A stretch of DNA of 64,000 bases from WTGJ01 sp965237765 (GTDB lineage Bacteria > Chloroflexota > Anaerolineae > Aggregatilineales > Phototrophicaceae): NCBI GenBank assembly GCA_965237765.1, contig OZ250157.1, forward strand, positions 2,294,001 to 2,358,000, written 5' to 3'. The notes under the pieces were generated by a model that saw only the letters and a list, made by a program, of their open reading frames with translations, was not told the DNA's origin and ran no database searches. This document shows, in pieces, positions 16,351 to 24,739 of the stretch. How positions within the stretch are numbered: the stretch's first letter is position 1; every line of letters begins with the position of its first letter. The translations under genes were made by a program, and so were the position numbers.

Positions 16351-17442
16351 TCAAACGGGTTGCGCGACGGCCAAAGGCTCAGCACCTGCGCATTCACCCT
16401 GCAAATAGCCGCGCGTTAACAGCAATTCGGCGTTGAGGATGCTGCAACCCGCCGCGCCGAGGATGGTATTATGCGAGAGAGCGGCGAATTGGAAGCCGTA
16501 ATGTGGGCATTCGCGCAATCGGCCCAGAGAGGTAGTCATGCCGGCGCCAGCGTTGCGGTCGCGTCGCGGTTGTGGGCGATCGGGCGCGGTGAGGTATTTC
16601 AGGGCGTGCTGGGGCGCGCTGGGTAGAGCAGTGATTTCTGCTGGCGGTGAATAGGATTCCCAGGCGGCGCGGATTTCTTCAAGCGGTGAGATAACGCGTG
16701 TTCGTATCGCGATATTCACCAGATGGCCATCGAGCACGGGCACGCGCATGCAAGTCGCGCTCACGCTGGCCGATAGCGGTTCGATACGATCATTGCCGAA
16801 CGTCCCAAGCATTTTCAATGGCTCACGCGTGAGTTTTGCTTCTTCGTTCGCGATGTAAGGAATGATGTTATCCAGAATATCTAGGGCAGCGACGCCCGGA
16901 TGGCCCGCGCCACTGATGGCTTGCGCGCTGACGATATGAAGCTGCTCGATACCCAGGCTGAGAAGCGGCGCTAGGGCCATCACCACCGGCGTTGTCGTGC
17001 AATTCGAGTTGGTGATGATGCCGCCGCGCCAGCCGCGTTCGTGTTGTTGCCGCTTCAGCAGGGAGAGGTGTTCGGCGTTGGCCAATGGCAAGAGGATGGG
17101 TACATCGTCATCCATACGATGGGTGGAAGCATTGCTGCAAACGAAATGGCCTGCAGCGGCCAGCTGCGCTTCCAGCGGATCGGCGATTTCTTTGGGCAGC
17201 GCGGAAAAAATGAGTCGTGAGGCGGGCGCTTCGCTGAGCGGCTGGACGATAAGATCGGCGGCACTAGTGGGCGCTTCGCCATCCAATACCCAGCGGGCTG
17301 CATCGCGATAAGGCCGGCCGGCGCTGCGCGCCGAAGCGAAGAGCTCCGCCACGCGGAACCAGGGATGACGTTCCAGTAGTTGGACGAATCGTTGCCCGAC
17401 CGACCCCGTCGCACCGAGCACAGTCACAGGTATGTGCGACAT
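16351..17442 (-). CDS. asd: Aspartate-semialdehyde dehydrogenase, archaeal/fungal type
   Basis: 363 residues. Reduces aspartyl phosphate to aspartate semialdehyde for lysine, threonine and methionine synthesis. The N-terminal NADP loop is LGATGSVGQRF, the active-site Cys is in TNSNCTTTP, and the QAISGAGHPGVAALDILDNI segment marks the archaeal/fungal subgroup rather than the E. coli one. The start at 17442 has GAGGAAGG upstream; a longer frame to 17532 lacks such support. A TTGCGA-16-TATGAT promoter lies upstream. First gene of a run with the SQD1-like and TPR genes. Confidence 0.9.
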   Translation of the reverse strand: MSHIPVTVLGATGSVGQRFVQLLERHPWFRVAELFASARSAGRPYRDAARWVLDGEAPTSAADLIVQPLSEAPASRLIFSALPKEIADPLEAQLAAAGHFVCSNASTHRMDDDVPILLPLANAEHLSLLKRQQHERGWRGGIITNSNCTTTPVVMALAPLLSLGIEQLHIVSAQAISGAGHPGVAALDILDNIIPYIANEEAKLTREPLKMLGTFGNDRIEPLSASVSATCMRVPVLDGHLVNIAIRTRVISPLEEIRAAWESYSPPAEITALPSAPQHALKYLTAPDRPQPRRDRNAGAGMTTSLGRLRECPHYGFQFAALSHNTILGAAGCSILNAELLLTRGYLQGECAGAEPLAVAQPV

Positions 17443-17466
17443 CAGCCTTCCTCTTCGACTGCTGCT

Positions 17467-17494
17467 ATCATAGCCTTTGCGGCCCCTATCGCAA
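17467..17494 (-). promoter_or_regulatory. Promoter of asd
   Basis: Minus-strand TTGCGA (17494-17489) and TATGAT (17472-17467), spacing 16, ending 25 bases before the asd ATG. It is back-to-back with the promoter of the Fe-S carrier gene. Confidence 0.6.
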
Positions 17495-17511
17495 GATGCG
17501 ATGCGTGGTAG

Positions 17512-17540
17512 TTGACGCGGCGCAGGGCGCATGCTAGACT
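17512..17540 (+). promoter_or_regulatory. Promoter of the A-type Fe-S carrier gene
   Basis: TTGACG at 17512-17517 and TAGACT at 17535-17540, spacing 17. The start codon at 17578 follows a strong GGAGGTGG site. Confidence 0.7.
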
Positions 17541-17577
17541 ATGTTCAGTTTTGGTAAAGTAGCGTGGAGGTGGCGGT

Positions 17578-17991
17578 ATGACGGTAGAAGTGATTCCGAC
17601 TGACGAAGCAGTGATTACCATCACACCTGCGGCAATGACGACCATCCGTAACCTGCGTGAGCAACGCAACATCCCAGTGCATTCCCTGCGCGTCTTCGTT
17701 TCGGGCGGCGGTTGCTCGGGCTTGCAATATGGCATGGCTTTTGAAGAAACGCCGCATACTGCCGACGTCGTGTTCGCTTTTGACGACGTGACCATTGTCA
17801 TCGACCCAACCAGCTTGCCCCACCTCGGTGGTGCCACGATTGACTTTGTGGATAGCCTGATGGGCGGTGGATTCCGCATCGACAACCCGAATGCAGTCTC
17901 CAGTTGCGGTTGCGGGCATTCTTTCCGCACGAAGGAAGAAGAAGCCGCGGCCGCCGGCGCTGAAGCTACCTGTGGAAGTTGCGCCTATTAG
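17578..17991 (+). CDS. A-type iron-sulfur cluster carrier (IscA/ErpA/HesB)
   Basis: 137 residues. Fe-S carrier that delivers clusters to apoproteins. The three conserved cysteines are present: one in GGGCSGLQ and two in SCGCGHSF. The family core ends after CGCGHSF, but this protein has a roughly 25-residue acidic/alanine tail ending in TCGSCAY, adding a CxxC pair not part of the standard family. The start has GGAGGTGG upstream. Own promoter and terminator, so monocistronic; no isc or suf gene is nearby. Confidence 0.92.
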   Translation: MTVEVIPTDEAVITITPAAMTTIRNLREQRNIPVHSLRVFVSGGGCSGLQYGMAFEETPHTADVVFAFDDVTIVIDPTSLPHLGGATIDFVDSLMGGGFRIDNPNAVSSCGCGHSFRTKEEEAAAAGAEATCGSCAY

Positions 17992-18021
17992 GGCGCGCTT
18001 TCTAGCGCAATCCGATACCAG

Positions 18022-18051
18022 CGACCACCCTTCGGGGTGGTCGTTCGTTTT
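18022..18051 (+). terminator. Intrinsic terminator after the Fe-S carrier gene
   Basis: CGACCACCC, TTCG tetraloop, GGGTGGTCG, then a T-rich tail. The stable UUCG-type loop and 9-bp stem make this a confident terminator; it may also serve the convergent SH3 gene ending at 18050. Confidence 0.85.
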
Positions 18052-18799
18052 AGCGTCGGATGGTGGCGATGAGCAAGCCTAGGATGCCAAGACCGACTAG
18101 CAAAGCGATGGGAATGATGGGCGGTATCTCGCTGGGCCATGCGCCTGTGGGCGTAGCAGGCGCGGGCGTCGAGGGTAACAGTGTATCGCCGCTGTCGGTC
18201 AGCTCGTCATATTGCGGTGGGAAGGTGAAAGTCGGTAGGGGCAGATTCGTATCGTCCGAGCTGCTTTGGGATGGAGGCAACGTAGCAGGCGCATCGATGA
18301 ATTGGGCCCTGGCAGTGGCCGTTTGCAAGCCTCCGGGAGTCTGTGTGATGATGGCTAGTGTGGCGAACAAAGCAGTGTCCTGTGTGGCTGCTGGCGCAAA
18401 GAGATCAATTTCGGGAAGTTGCGATGAGTCGCCATGGATGATGACCAGCTCTTCGAAGACCCAGGCGGAGCCGAAGCGATATTCCAGTTGTAACCAGCGA
18501 AAGAATCTGCCGAGTACTGGGTATCTCTCCCCGGCGAAGATTTCGCCCAGGAGCTCGCTAGCCACGTCTGGCGCGGCACGCAAATTGGCGCGATCGCGCG
18601 CTTCGAGCTGGATGCCGGCGAACGGTGTGTTGCTGGGGGTGGGCGAGGGGCCAGAGGGTTCTATTTGGGGCAATGGCGTCGCGGTGGTGAGGATGGCCGG
18701 TGCGGGCGTGGCGGGCGAAATCTGGGCGACGAGCGGCGCCAACGGCAATAAGCTTAACGCTAGAGCCAGATACAATGGGCATTTGGCGCGAATTGCCAT
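18050..18799 (-). CDS. Secreted SH3-like domain protein with C-terminal membrane anchor
   Basis: About 249 residues. Signal peptide (hydrophobic core LALALSLLPLAPLVAQ), a Pro/Thr/Ser-rich linker, an SH3b-like domain beginning ARDRANLRAAPDVASELLGE (about residues 65-125), a second Pro/Thr-rich linker and a C-terminal membrane helix ending in IRR. Bacterial SH3 domains of this kind bind cell-wall peptides. The ATG shares its A with the stop of the LysM-M23 gene (TGATG), so it is translationally coupled. Likely a cell-wall-associated partner of that peptidase. Confidence 0.75.
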   Translation of the reverse strand: MAIRAKCPLYLALALSLLPLAPLVAQISPATPAPAILTTATPLPQIEPSGPSPTPSNTPFAGIQLEARDRANLRAAPDVASELLGEIFAGERYPVLGRFFRWLQLEYRFGSAWVFEELVIIHGDSSQLPEIDLFAPAATQDTALFATLAIITQTPGGLQTATARAQFIDAPATLPPSQSSSDDTNLPLPTFTFPPQYDELTDSGDTLLPSTPAPATPTGAWPSEIPPIIPIALLVGLGILGLLIATIRR

Positions 18800-20403
18800 C
18801 ACCAACTGATCTGATTTATAGGGTTATTCCGCCCCTGCTCGGCGACGCGCACTTCATCATCGCGCACTAGGCGGCCCTGATATTCGCGGTAGGGGACGCT
18901 TTCTGCGCGCCAACCGCCCAGCGTGAACGGTGGAATGTCCAGCGTGGCCGGGCAGTTCTGGCAATCGGCGGGAATCCATTCGCCGTTGTAACGGCGGGCG
19001 ATATGAACATGCGTAGCAGACGAGAATCCGCCTTCGCAGGATGGATAGCCGATGACGTCTTCGGCAGAAAGTTGGCTACCGATCGCCACCCTGCCCTCTG
19101 CGCTCATGTGTAAATAGAGCAGCAACCAACCCGTGCCAGGATCTCCATCGCTGTCCAAATCCTGCAAGACCAGGCCAGCGTCGCTATAGACCACCTGACC
19201 GTCGGCCATCGCCCGCACGGGGAATTTGGAAACGAAGCAGCTGCTGTAATTTTGGCCTGCGTCGGGCGGGGCGAAATCCAACGCTCCCCAGGTGCTATTG
19301 CGGCCCCAGCCGTTGTGCGGACCACCGGTGAAGTACCACGTTTCGCCGCGGGCAAAAGGCAAGATGAACGTTGGTTGTTTGAGGTGGCTTGGGATGGTCT
19401 TATCGTCGGTACGGGCGAAGGGGTCACCAAAATAAGCCTGGTAATGGCGCACGAAGCCTTCGCTGCTGACGTCTTGTTGCCAGCGCGGAGACGGGTTGAT
19501 CTGGCTGTAGAGCGTTTGCAGGGCAACGCTGGCTGCGTTGAGGCCGAGGGCGATGCGATAGCGTTCGCCTGTATATTCGGTCAGGTATGTGTGCGAGCCG
19601 TATTTCCAGCCATAGTAGCCGCGGTTCAGCCAATCGGCCGCCAAACTCAGTTGATGATACAGTCCCTTCGGAGGCGCGCTGCCAGTAAAGATGGGCTGAC
19701 TAAGGCGATTGGCATCGGGCAAGGCGTCGCTTAGCCAGCGGCCCTGATATTCGAGCAACGTGAGCAATATGCGTGTATCAATGCTGTATTCGAGCGAGAC
19801 ACTCTCGATAATTTGCGCTGCGCTGCGCGTTTCCGAATTTACGCCACCCGCCGCCGCTCCGTACACCCACAGCTCGTAATAGTCGCGCAAATAACCGGGT
19901 AGCTGTGCGATGAAGCCAGCGAGGTCGAAATTGCCGCTGGCAGGTCCTCGGATGAGAGCGGCATTCGGCAGGGTTTTCACGGCAGGTGTCGTTTCGCGCG
20001 GCGGACCGGGTAGTTTCAAGATTTGTCCAACGAAGAGCATATTCGGATTTGACAGCTGATTAATATCGATGAGGATGGCCATTGTCGTGCGGAAACGGGC
20101 AGCGATATCGGAGAGCGTATCGCCGGCTTGAACGGCATATTCGCTGAGGACTTCAGTGGTTGGAGCGATCGGGTTTTGAGTGGGTAGCTGCGCGTTTGTG
20201 GGTGGTGGTGAGAGGGCTAACGCAACGCTGGCGGGTGTGGCAGCGACCATGGCCTGAGCGAGCGCTACGGGTGTGGTGGTGATATAAACGACACGCGCTT
20301 TATCGATGTAACAGGCATTCATTAAGCACATCGCCGCCACCGCCAACAGCATGTGAGCGAGCCGCCACAATTTCTTGAGGCCGCTACCGCCTACAGAGCT
20401 CAT
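18799..20403 (-). CDS. LysM domain and M23 (LytM-type) peptidase lipoprotein
   Basis: 534 residues. N-terminal signal with a lipobox-like LMNAC gives a probable lipoprotein. A LysM domain follows (YAVQAGDTLSDIAARFRTT ... GQILKLPG, about residues 85-135), then a central domain and a C-terminal M23 metallopeptidase domain with the zinc-ligand pair in TWGALDFAPP and the HVHIARR (HxH) motif. Predicted to cleave peptidoglycan cross-links outside the membrane. The ATG overlaps the stop of the site-2 protease gene (ATGA). Confidence 0.88.
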   Translation of the reverse strand: MSSVGGSGLKKLWRLAHMLLAVAAMCLMNACYIDKARVVYITTTPVALAQAMVAATPASVALALSPPPTNAQLPTQNPIAPTTEVLSEYAVQAGDTLSDIAARFRTTMAILIDINQLSNPNMLFVGQILKLPGPPRETTPAVKTLPNAALIRGPASGNFDLAGFIAQLPGYLRDYYELWVYGAAAGGVNSETRSAAQIIESVSLEYSIDTRILLTLLEYQGRWLSDALPDANRLSQPIFTGSAPPKGLYHQLSLAADWLNRGYYGWKYGSHTYLTEYTGERYRIALGLNAASVALQTLYSQINPSPRWQQDVSSEGFVRHYQAYFGDPFARTDDKTIPSHLKQPTFILPFARGETWYFTGGPHNGWGRNSTWGALDFAPPDAGQNYSSCFVSKFPVRAMADGQVVYSDAGLVLQDLDSDGDPGTGWLLLYLHMSAEGRVAIGSQLSAEDVIGYPSCEGGFSSATHVHIARRYNGEWIPADCQNCPATLDIPPFTLGGWRAESVPYREYQGRLVRDDEVRVAEQGRNNPINQISW

Positions 20404-21833
20404 GGCGCCAACATAGAGGTGATCGGGTTGATGATGTCATTCGCGATGACCAACAATCCCAGCGTGAGCAGCAGGACGAAGCCGATGAGGTGAATAGCGC
20501 CCTCATGCTGAGGCGCGAGCGGTTTGCCGCGCAGCAACTCGAGCAGCACGAATACGATGCGTCCGCCATCCAGCGCCGGTAACGGCAGCAAATTGGTGAT
20601 GCCAAGGGCGATGCTGATAAAAGCGGCGAATTCGAGCATTCCGGCCGGATTGCCTTCGGAAACGCTCGCCTGCATCTGCTGGCCGCCGAGCTGGCTGATG
20701 CCTACGATGCTCACCGGGCGCGCGTATTCTGCTGGAATGGTGCCGCGCAATAATTCGACCGGCAGGCTCAAAATGGAACGGAGTAAATAGCCGCTCAGCG
20801 AGCTCGCGTATTCGATGGCGGCCGGCAGGGAGATGGCCTGGCGCTCGTATAGGAAAGGCCCCTCAGCCAAGACGAGGGCCAGTGGCGCGTATTCGTAAGC
20901 TGCGCGAATGACGATTCCCATCGCCCCTTGATTCGGCCCCACTTCGACGCGCGGGATGAGGCTGAGCGTGACACTTTCCGCCTCGCGGCGCAATTCGAGC
21001 TGGATTTCTTGGCCACGCCGGGCGGTCGTCAAGGCGCTGAGTTTCGAGATAGGCTCCCCGCCATCTTGACCGAGCGCATTGCCATCCACAGCGACGACGC
21101 GGTCACCTGCGCGAATGCCAGCTCGCGCCGCCGGAGAGCCGGGCTCAACGTCGAGGACGAGCGCCTGTACTTCGATCACCGCTCCGCCGTGAGATTTTGT
21201 TTCCAGTGTGACGGATTGGCGTGAGCCATCGGCGCGCTCGATGGTGAAGGAAAGGTTACCATCAGCTGCGAGTGCAGCGAATAATTCCACGCTTTCTGAG
21301 ATGGGCTCGCCATTTAACGCGACGATGCGATCGCCAGCGCGCACGGCGCTTGCTGCGCCAGCTTCGATCACTTCGAGCGTGGCGCTGATGGGCTGCATGA
21401 CGCCAAGCAAGGCGCTGAGTATGAGAAGCAGGTAGGCAGAGATAAGGTTCGCCGCAGAACCACCGATAAAGAACACAATGCGCGCCCTTGGTTTGGCTTC
21501 ATGCACCGCCTGACCGTCGGTATCCAGATCGGCATCCCAGTTTGCGTGTTGCTTTACGCTCTCTTCTTCGTCCAGTGGGCGCACCAGGTCTTCCCCCAGC
21601 GGGCGCACGAACCCACCAAAAGGCAGCCAGTTGAGCGTGAAATCAGTACCGCGCCAGCGAAATAGGCGGGTCAGGCGAGGAGGGATACCGATACCAAATT
21701 CGAGGATGCGAATGCCGACGGCGCGCGCCGCCAGGTAATGACCGATTTCGTGCACGATGATGGCCGGCACGAGGACCAACGCGAAAGCGAAGAGCGCGGA
21801 ATATAAATCGTTGGCTAAGAGCGATTCGAGCAT
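20400..21833 (-). CDS. rseP: RseP-type site-2 membrane metalloprotease (M50)
   Basis: 477 residues. Zinc motif HEIGHYLAAR near residue 30 and the second-site motif LPALDGGR near the C-terminus place it in M50. Two PDZ domains lie between (around ALNGEPISESVELF and VAVDGNALGQDG). Such proteases cut transmembrane anti-sigma factors or signal peptide remnants. An acidic insertion around residues 85-110 is unusual. It lies downstream of the decarboxylase gene (72-base gap) and overlaps the LysM-M23 gene, giving an envelope operon that follows a mevalonate gene. Confidence 0.9.
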   Translation of the reverse strand: MLESLLANDLYSALFAFALVLVPAIIVHEIGHYLAARAVGIRILEFGIGIPPRLTRLFRWRGTDFTLNWLPFGGFVRPLGEDLVRPLDEEESVKQHANWDADLDTDGQAVHEAKPRARIVFFIGGSAANLISAYLLLILSALLGVMQPISATLEVIEAGAASAVRAGDRIVALNGEPISESVELFAALAADGNLSFTIERADGSRQSVTLETKSHGGAVIEVQALVLDVEPGSPAARAGIRAGDRVVAVDGNALGQDGGEPISKLSALTTARRGQEIQLELRREAESVTLSLIPRVEVGPNQGAMGIVIRAAYEYAPLALVLAEGPFLYERQAISLPAAIEYASSLSGYLLRSILSLPVELLRGTIPAEYARPVSIVGISQLGGQQMQASVSEGNPAGMLEFAAFISIALGITNLLPLPALDGGRIVFVLLELLRGKPLAPQHEGAIHLIGFVLLLTLGLLVIANDIINPITSMLAP

Positions 21834-21905
21834 AGGGAAAGCGGGACCGTCGCTGGCTAATTAACCATTATACGCAAAGCGGCAGGCATCCGTCTTTGGT
21901 TGGTC

Positions 21906-22886
21906 TTATTCGTGAAGGATGCGCGCGCCGCCGCCCCCGCTCGCCAGGCGAGTTTCGCGCACGCCGGGCAATTCGCGCACGAGCGCGCGGAGTTGCGGCG
22001 CGAGCTCCGTCGGGCAAAGACAATGCACATTCGGGCCGGCATCCAGCGTATAACAAACGGGGATGCCGCTCGCCCGCCAGCTTGCCACCGCATGCATAAC
22101 GGTGAGACTCGCGGCTTGCCAATAGAGCAAAGGCGGTTGGCTGGTCATCATCACGGCGTGCATGGTGTTGCTATCCAGCTCGACGACGGTGGCAAGGGCC
22201 TCGAAATCGCGCGCGAGGATGGCTTGTTTGCAGATCTCGTAGCGTTCAGTTGCGCTGGCGACACGCGCAGATTGCAACGGGCTGGTGGCGGCTGTCTGGT
22301 GGCCGCGGCGCGAAGAGACGGCCTTTTCGCCCGCGTGCACAACGGCGATTACATCAGCGAGCGCCCAGTGCTCGGGGGGGGCGATGCTATGGGCGAAACC
22401 GGTTTCGTGCGTCTCGCTTGCTGGCCAAGCGACGAACCCCGTTGGTACAGAACGCGCCGCCGAGCCGCTGCCCAGGCGGGCCAGCGCGCTGACCACCGCT
22501 TCGTCTCGCTCTATTCCCGCGGCTGCCAGAGCCGCCACCGTTAACGCCGCGAAGGCCGCCGCTGATGAGGCGATGCCCGCCCCGAGGGGGATATTGGTTT
22601 GTGATTCAACGCACGCTTTGCCCTGGATATTGAGCCGCTGCCGCAATTCGTCGAGGTGAGCGACGACGCGGGCGTGGGCCGATGCGGAGGCATCCTCCCC
22701 GTTGATGGTGAGTGAATCTTCCATTGACCCCCAACTCACCGTTGTTTGCGCGTAGAGGCCATCCAGGTTCATGCTTAGCGAGGGATTCGCTGGCAGGCGT
22801 AAGCGCTCATCCGCGTTGCCCCAGTACTTGATAAAGGCGATGTTGGCGAAGGCGCGGGCCGTGGCGCGGCGTTTTGCAGGCATCAT
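21906..22886 (-). CDS. Phosphomevalonate or diphosphomevalonate decarboxylase
   Basis: 326 residues, GHMP-fold decarboxylase. The N-terminus AFANIAFIKYWGNAD is the MvaD family hallmark. IPLGAGIASSAAAFAAL is the phosphate loop, GSGSAARS carries the conserved Ser, and the catalytic Asp is in YTLDAGPNVH. Because isopentenyl phosphate kinase lies in the divergent operon and no phosphomevalonate kinase is present, the likely substrate is mevalonate 5-phosphate, giving isopentenyl phosphate, as shown for the Roseiflexus enzyme. A diphosphomevalonate activity cannot be ruled out by sequence. Start at 22886 (ATGATG); a longer frame would run over the ubiA promoter. Confidence 0.85.
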   Translation of the reverse strand: MMPAKRRATARAFANIAFIKYWGNADERLRLPANPSLSMNLDGLYAQTTVSWGSMEDSLTINGEDASASAHARVVAHLDELRQRLNIQGKACVESQTNIPLGAGIASSAAAFAALTVAALAAAGIERDEAVVSALARLGSGSAARSVPTGFVAWPASETHETGFAHSIAPPEHWALADVIAVVHAGEKAVSSRRGHQTAATSPLQSARVASATERYEICKQAILARDFEALATVVELDSNTMHAVMMTSQPPLLYWQAASLTVMHAVASWRASGIPVCYTLDAGPNVHCLCPTELAPQLRALVRELPGVRETRLASGGGGARILHE

Positions 22887-22919
22887 GATTCCAGCATAGT
22901 CGGATTGCCCACGCAAATC

Positions 22920-22925
22920 TATAAT
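22920..22925 (+). promoter_or_regulatory. -10 box for a likely leaderless ubiA-mvk-ipk transcript
   Basis: A perfect TATAAT ends six bases before the ATG at 22932, and there is no Shine-Dalgarno sequence. Transcription would begin at or next to the start codon. No clear -35 box is seen. Confidence 0.5.
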
Positions 22926-22931
22926 GCGGTC

Positions 22932-23822
22932 ATGCGCGAATTGATACTTGCCATGCGGCCCCGCCAATGGACGAAGAATGTGCTTGTCTTTGCCGGGCTG
23001 GTTTTTGATCAACAGCTATTCGATGGCGAGGCAGCGGCGCGCGTATTCGTTTGCTTCATATTGATATGCGCGTTGACAAGCGCCGTTTATCTTTTCAATG
23101 ACCTTGTGGATATCGAGAGCGATCGTCAACACCCTACGAAGCGCAAACGGCCGCTGGCTTCGGGCGCGCTCTCGCCGGGGTTGGCGCGGGTTGCAGCGCT
23201 CATCTTGAGCGGAGTGAGTCTGCTGGGCGCCTATGCCATTTCGCCGCACCTGCTCATCGTCTTTACCCTTTATCTCGTCTTGCAATTCTTCTATAATGCG
23301 CGGCTGAAGCGGATCATTATCGTCGACTTGATCGCAATCAGCACCGGTTTCGTCCTGCGCGTGGCAGCGGGCACCGTAATCATCCTGGTAGCGCAGTTTT
23401 CGCCCTGGCTGTACGTGTGTACGGCATTGTTGGCGCTTTTCTTGGTCATCGGAAAGCGGCGGCAGGAACTACGACTGTTGCGATCGGTTGGCGCGCCTGC
23501 GTATCATGCTATGCGTGGTTACGGCCAGGAGTTATTAGATGACCTACTGCGCGTAATCACCACCTCGACGCTCATTGCCTATCTGATTTACACGATCGAA
23601 GTAGAGCAGGCAACGCTAGGCGGTGTCAACATAGCTTTGGTGACGACAGCTTTCGTCTTTTACGCGCTTTTTCGCTACCTCCATCTGTTGTATGGCCGCG
23701 ATTTAGGTGGAGTGCCAGAGGACGTGCTATTCAGCGATCGACCCTTGCAGCTGGCGATCTTGCTCTGGGGGCTCAGTTACATTCTCATCCTATACGTTCT
23801 GGCTCCAGCCGTTCAAACATGA
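22932..23822 (+). CDS. UbiA-family prenyltransferase, decaprenyl-phosphate phosphoribosyltransferase-like
   Basis: 296 residues, about eight membrane helices. MRPRQWTKN at the N-terminus, NDLVDIESDRQHPTK (first Asp-rich motif, NDxxDxxxD) and a later YNARLKRIIIVDLIAI segment are typical of the prenyl-phosphate phosphoribosyltransferase branch of UbiA, which moves phosphoribosyl from PRPP to polyprenyl phosphate for arabinose/ribose donors. Other UbiA activities are possible. Its stop overlaps the mevalonate kinase start (ATGA). A 50-base piece of this gene recurs at the start of the binding-protein gene at 28.8 kb. Confidence 0.85.
   Translation: MRELILAMRPRQWTKNVLVFAGLVFDQQLFDGEAAARVFVCFILICALTSAVYLFNDLVDIESDRQHPTKRKRPLASGALSPGLARVAALILSGVSLLGAYAISPHLLIVFTLYLVLQFFYNARLKRIIIVDLIAISTGFVLRVAAGTVIILVAQFSPWLYVCTALLALFLVIGKRRQELRLLRSVGAPAYHAMRGYGQELLDDLLRVITTSTLIAYLIYTIEVEQATLGGVNIALVTTAFVFYALFRYLHLLYGRDLGGVPEDVLFSDRPLQLAILLWGLSYILILYVLAPAVQT
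23128..23177 (+). repeat. Segment of ubiA repeated at 28831-28880
   Basis: These bases encode the HPTKRKRPLASGALSP part of the prenyltransferase. 44 of 50 bases are identical to the reverse complement of 28831-28880. Confidence 0.85.
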
Positions 23823-24739
23823 TAAGGGCTAGCGCCCCCGCGAAAGCGATCCTCTTTGGTGAACATGCCGTGGTCTATGGGCAGCCGTCCATCGCCTTCC
23901 CCATACACAGTTTACGAATCGAAGTCGCCGTTGAAAGTAGCCGAGATGGTCGCACTCGCTTCATTGCAGTGGATACCGACGGATCCCTGGATGTGGATGA
24001 GGACGCAGCTCACCCTTTAGTGTATGCCTGGCGGCTCGCGCAGGAAGCGTTTGCGCAGGAATTACCAGCCGCGAATTTCACGATCCGCTCACGGATACCC
24101 ATCGCCGCTGGTTTTGGCAGCGGCGCAGCTTTGAGCACGGCCTTGATACGCGCGTGTCAACGATTGGCGGGATTTGAGTTGCCTACGGAAGAACTCAACA
24201 AGTTGGTCTACCGTGCAGAGCAACGATACCATGGCAATCCTAGCGGTATCGACAATCATGTGGTGGTCTACGAGCGACCGCTTTATTTTCGGCAGGGAGA
24301 AACGCCGAAATTGTTGCGTTTGGGGAAGAAATTGCCCCTCATCGGTTTGCGTTGCGGTGATGGCGCGCCGACGCGAACAGTCGTCGAAGATGTGCGCATG
24401 CGTCGCGAAGCGAATCCGAATGGCATCGACGAGCTGTTGGAGTCTATTGGCGCGCTGACAATGGCCGGGAGGGTGGCGTTATTGGCAGGTGATTTGGCGC
24501 GCGTGGGGGAATTGATGTACGAGAACCATCGGTTGTTGCGTGATCTGGGCGTCTCTTCTCCTATGCAGGACCGCGCCGTCGAACTCTCGCGTGCTTGCGG
24601 CGCGTTGGGAGCGAAGATGAGTGGCGCTGGTTGGGGTGGGCAGGTGCTCGTGATGACGGTGGCCGGCGATCGTGATAGGCTCTCGGATCAATTCCGCGCG
24701 GCGGGTTATCCGCCAGTATTCAGCGAGGCGATTGCCTGA
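23819..24739 (+). CDS. mvk: Mevalonate kinase
   Basis: 306 residues, GHMP kinase. APAKAILFGEHAVVYGQPS is the mevalonate-kinase start, PIAAGFGSGAALSTALIRA the ATP loop (with FGSGAA in place of the usual GLGSSAA) and GNPSGIDNHVVVY carries the catalytic Asp. It phosphorylates mevalonate to mevalonate 5-phosphate. Start overlaps the ubiA stop (ATGA), and its stop shares a base with the next ATG (TGATG), so the three genes form a tight operon with isopentenyl phosphate kinase. Confidence 0.9.
   Translation: MIRASAPAKAILFGEHAVVYGQPSIAFPIHSLRIEVAVESSRDGRTRFIAVDTDGSLDVDEDAAHPLVYAWRLAQEAFAQELPAANFTIRSRIPIAAGFGSGAALSTALIRACQRLAGFELPTEELNKLVYRAEQRYHGNPSGIDNHVVVYERPLYFRQGETPKLLRLGKKLPLIGLRCGDGAPTRTVVEDVRMRREANPNGIDELLESIGALTMAGRVALLAGDLARVGELMYENHRLLRDLGVSSPMQDRAVELSRACGALGAKMSGAGWGGQVLVMTVAGDRDRLSDQFRAAGYPPVFSEAIA

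Noticed and set aside
22887..23012. Upstream extension of the decarboxylase frame
   Set aside because: It runs through the ubiA promoter and start; the ATGATG at 22886 is a normal start.
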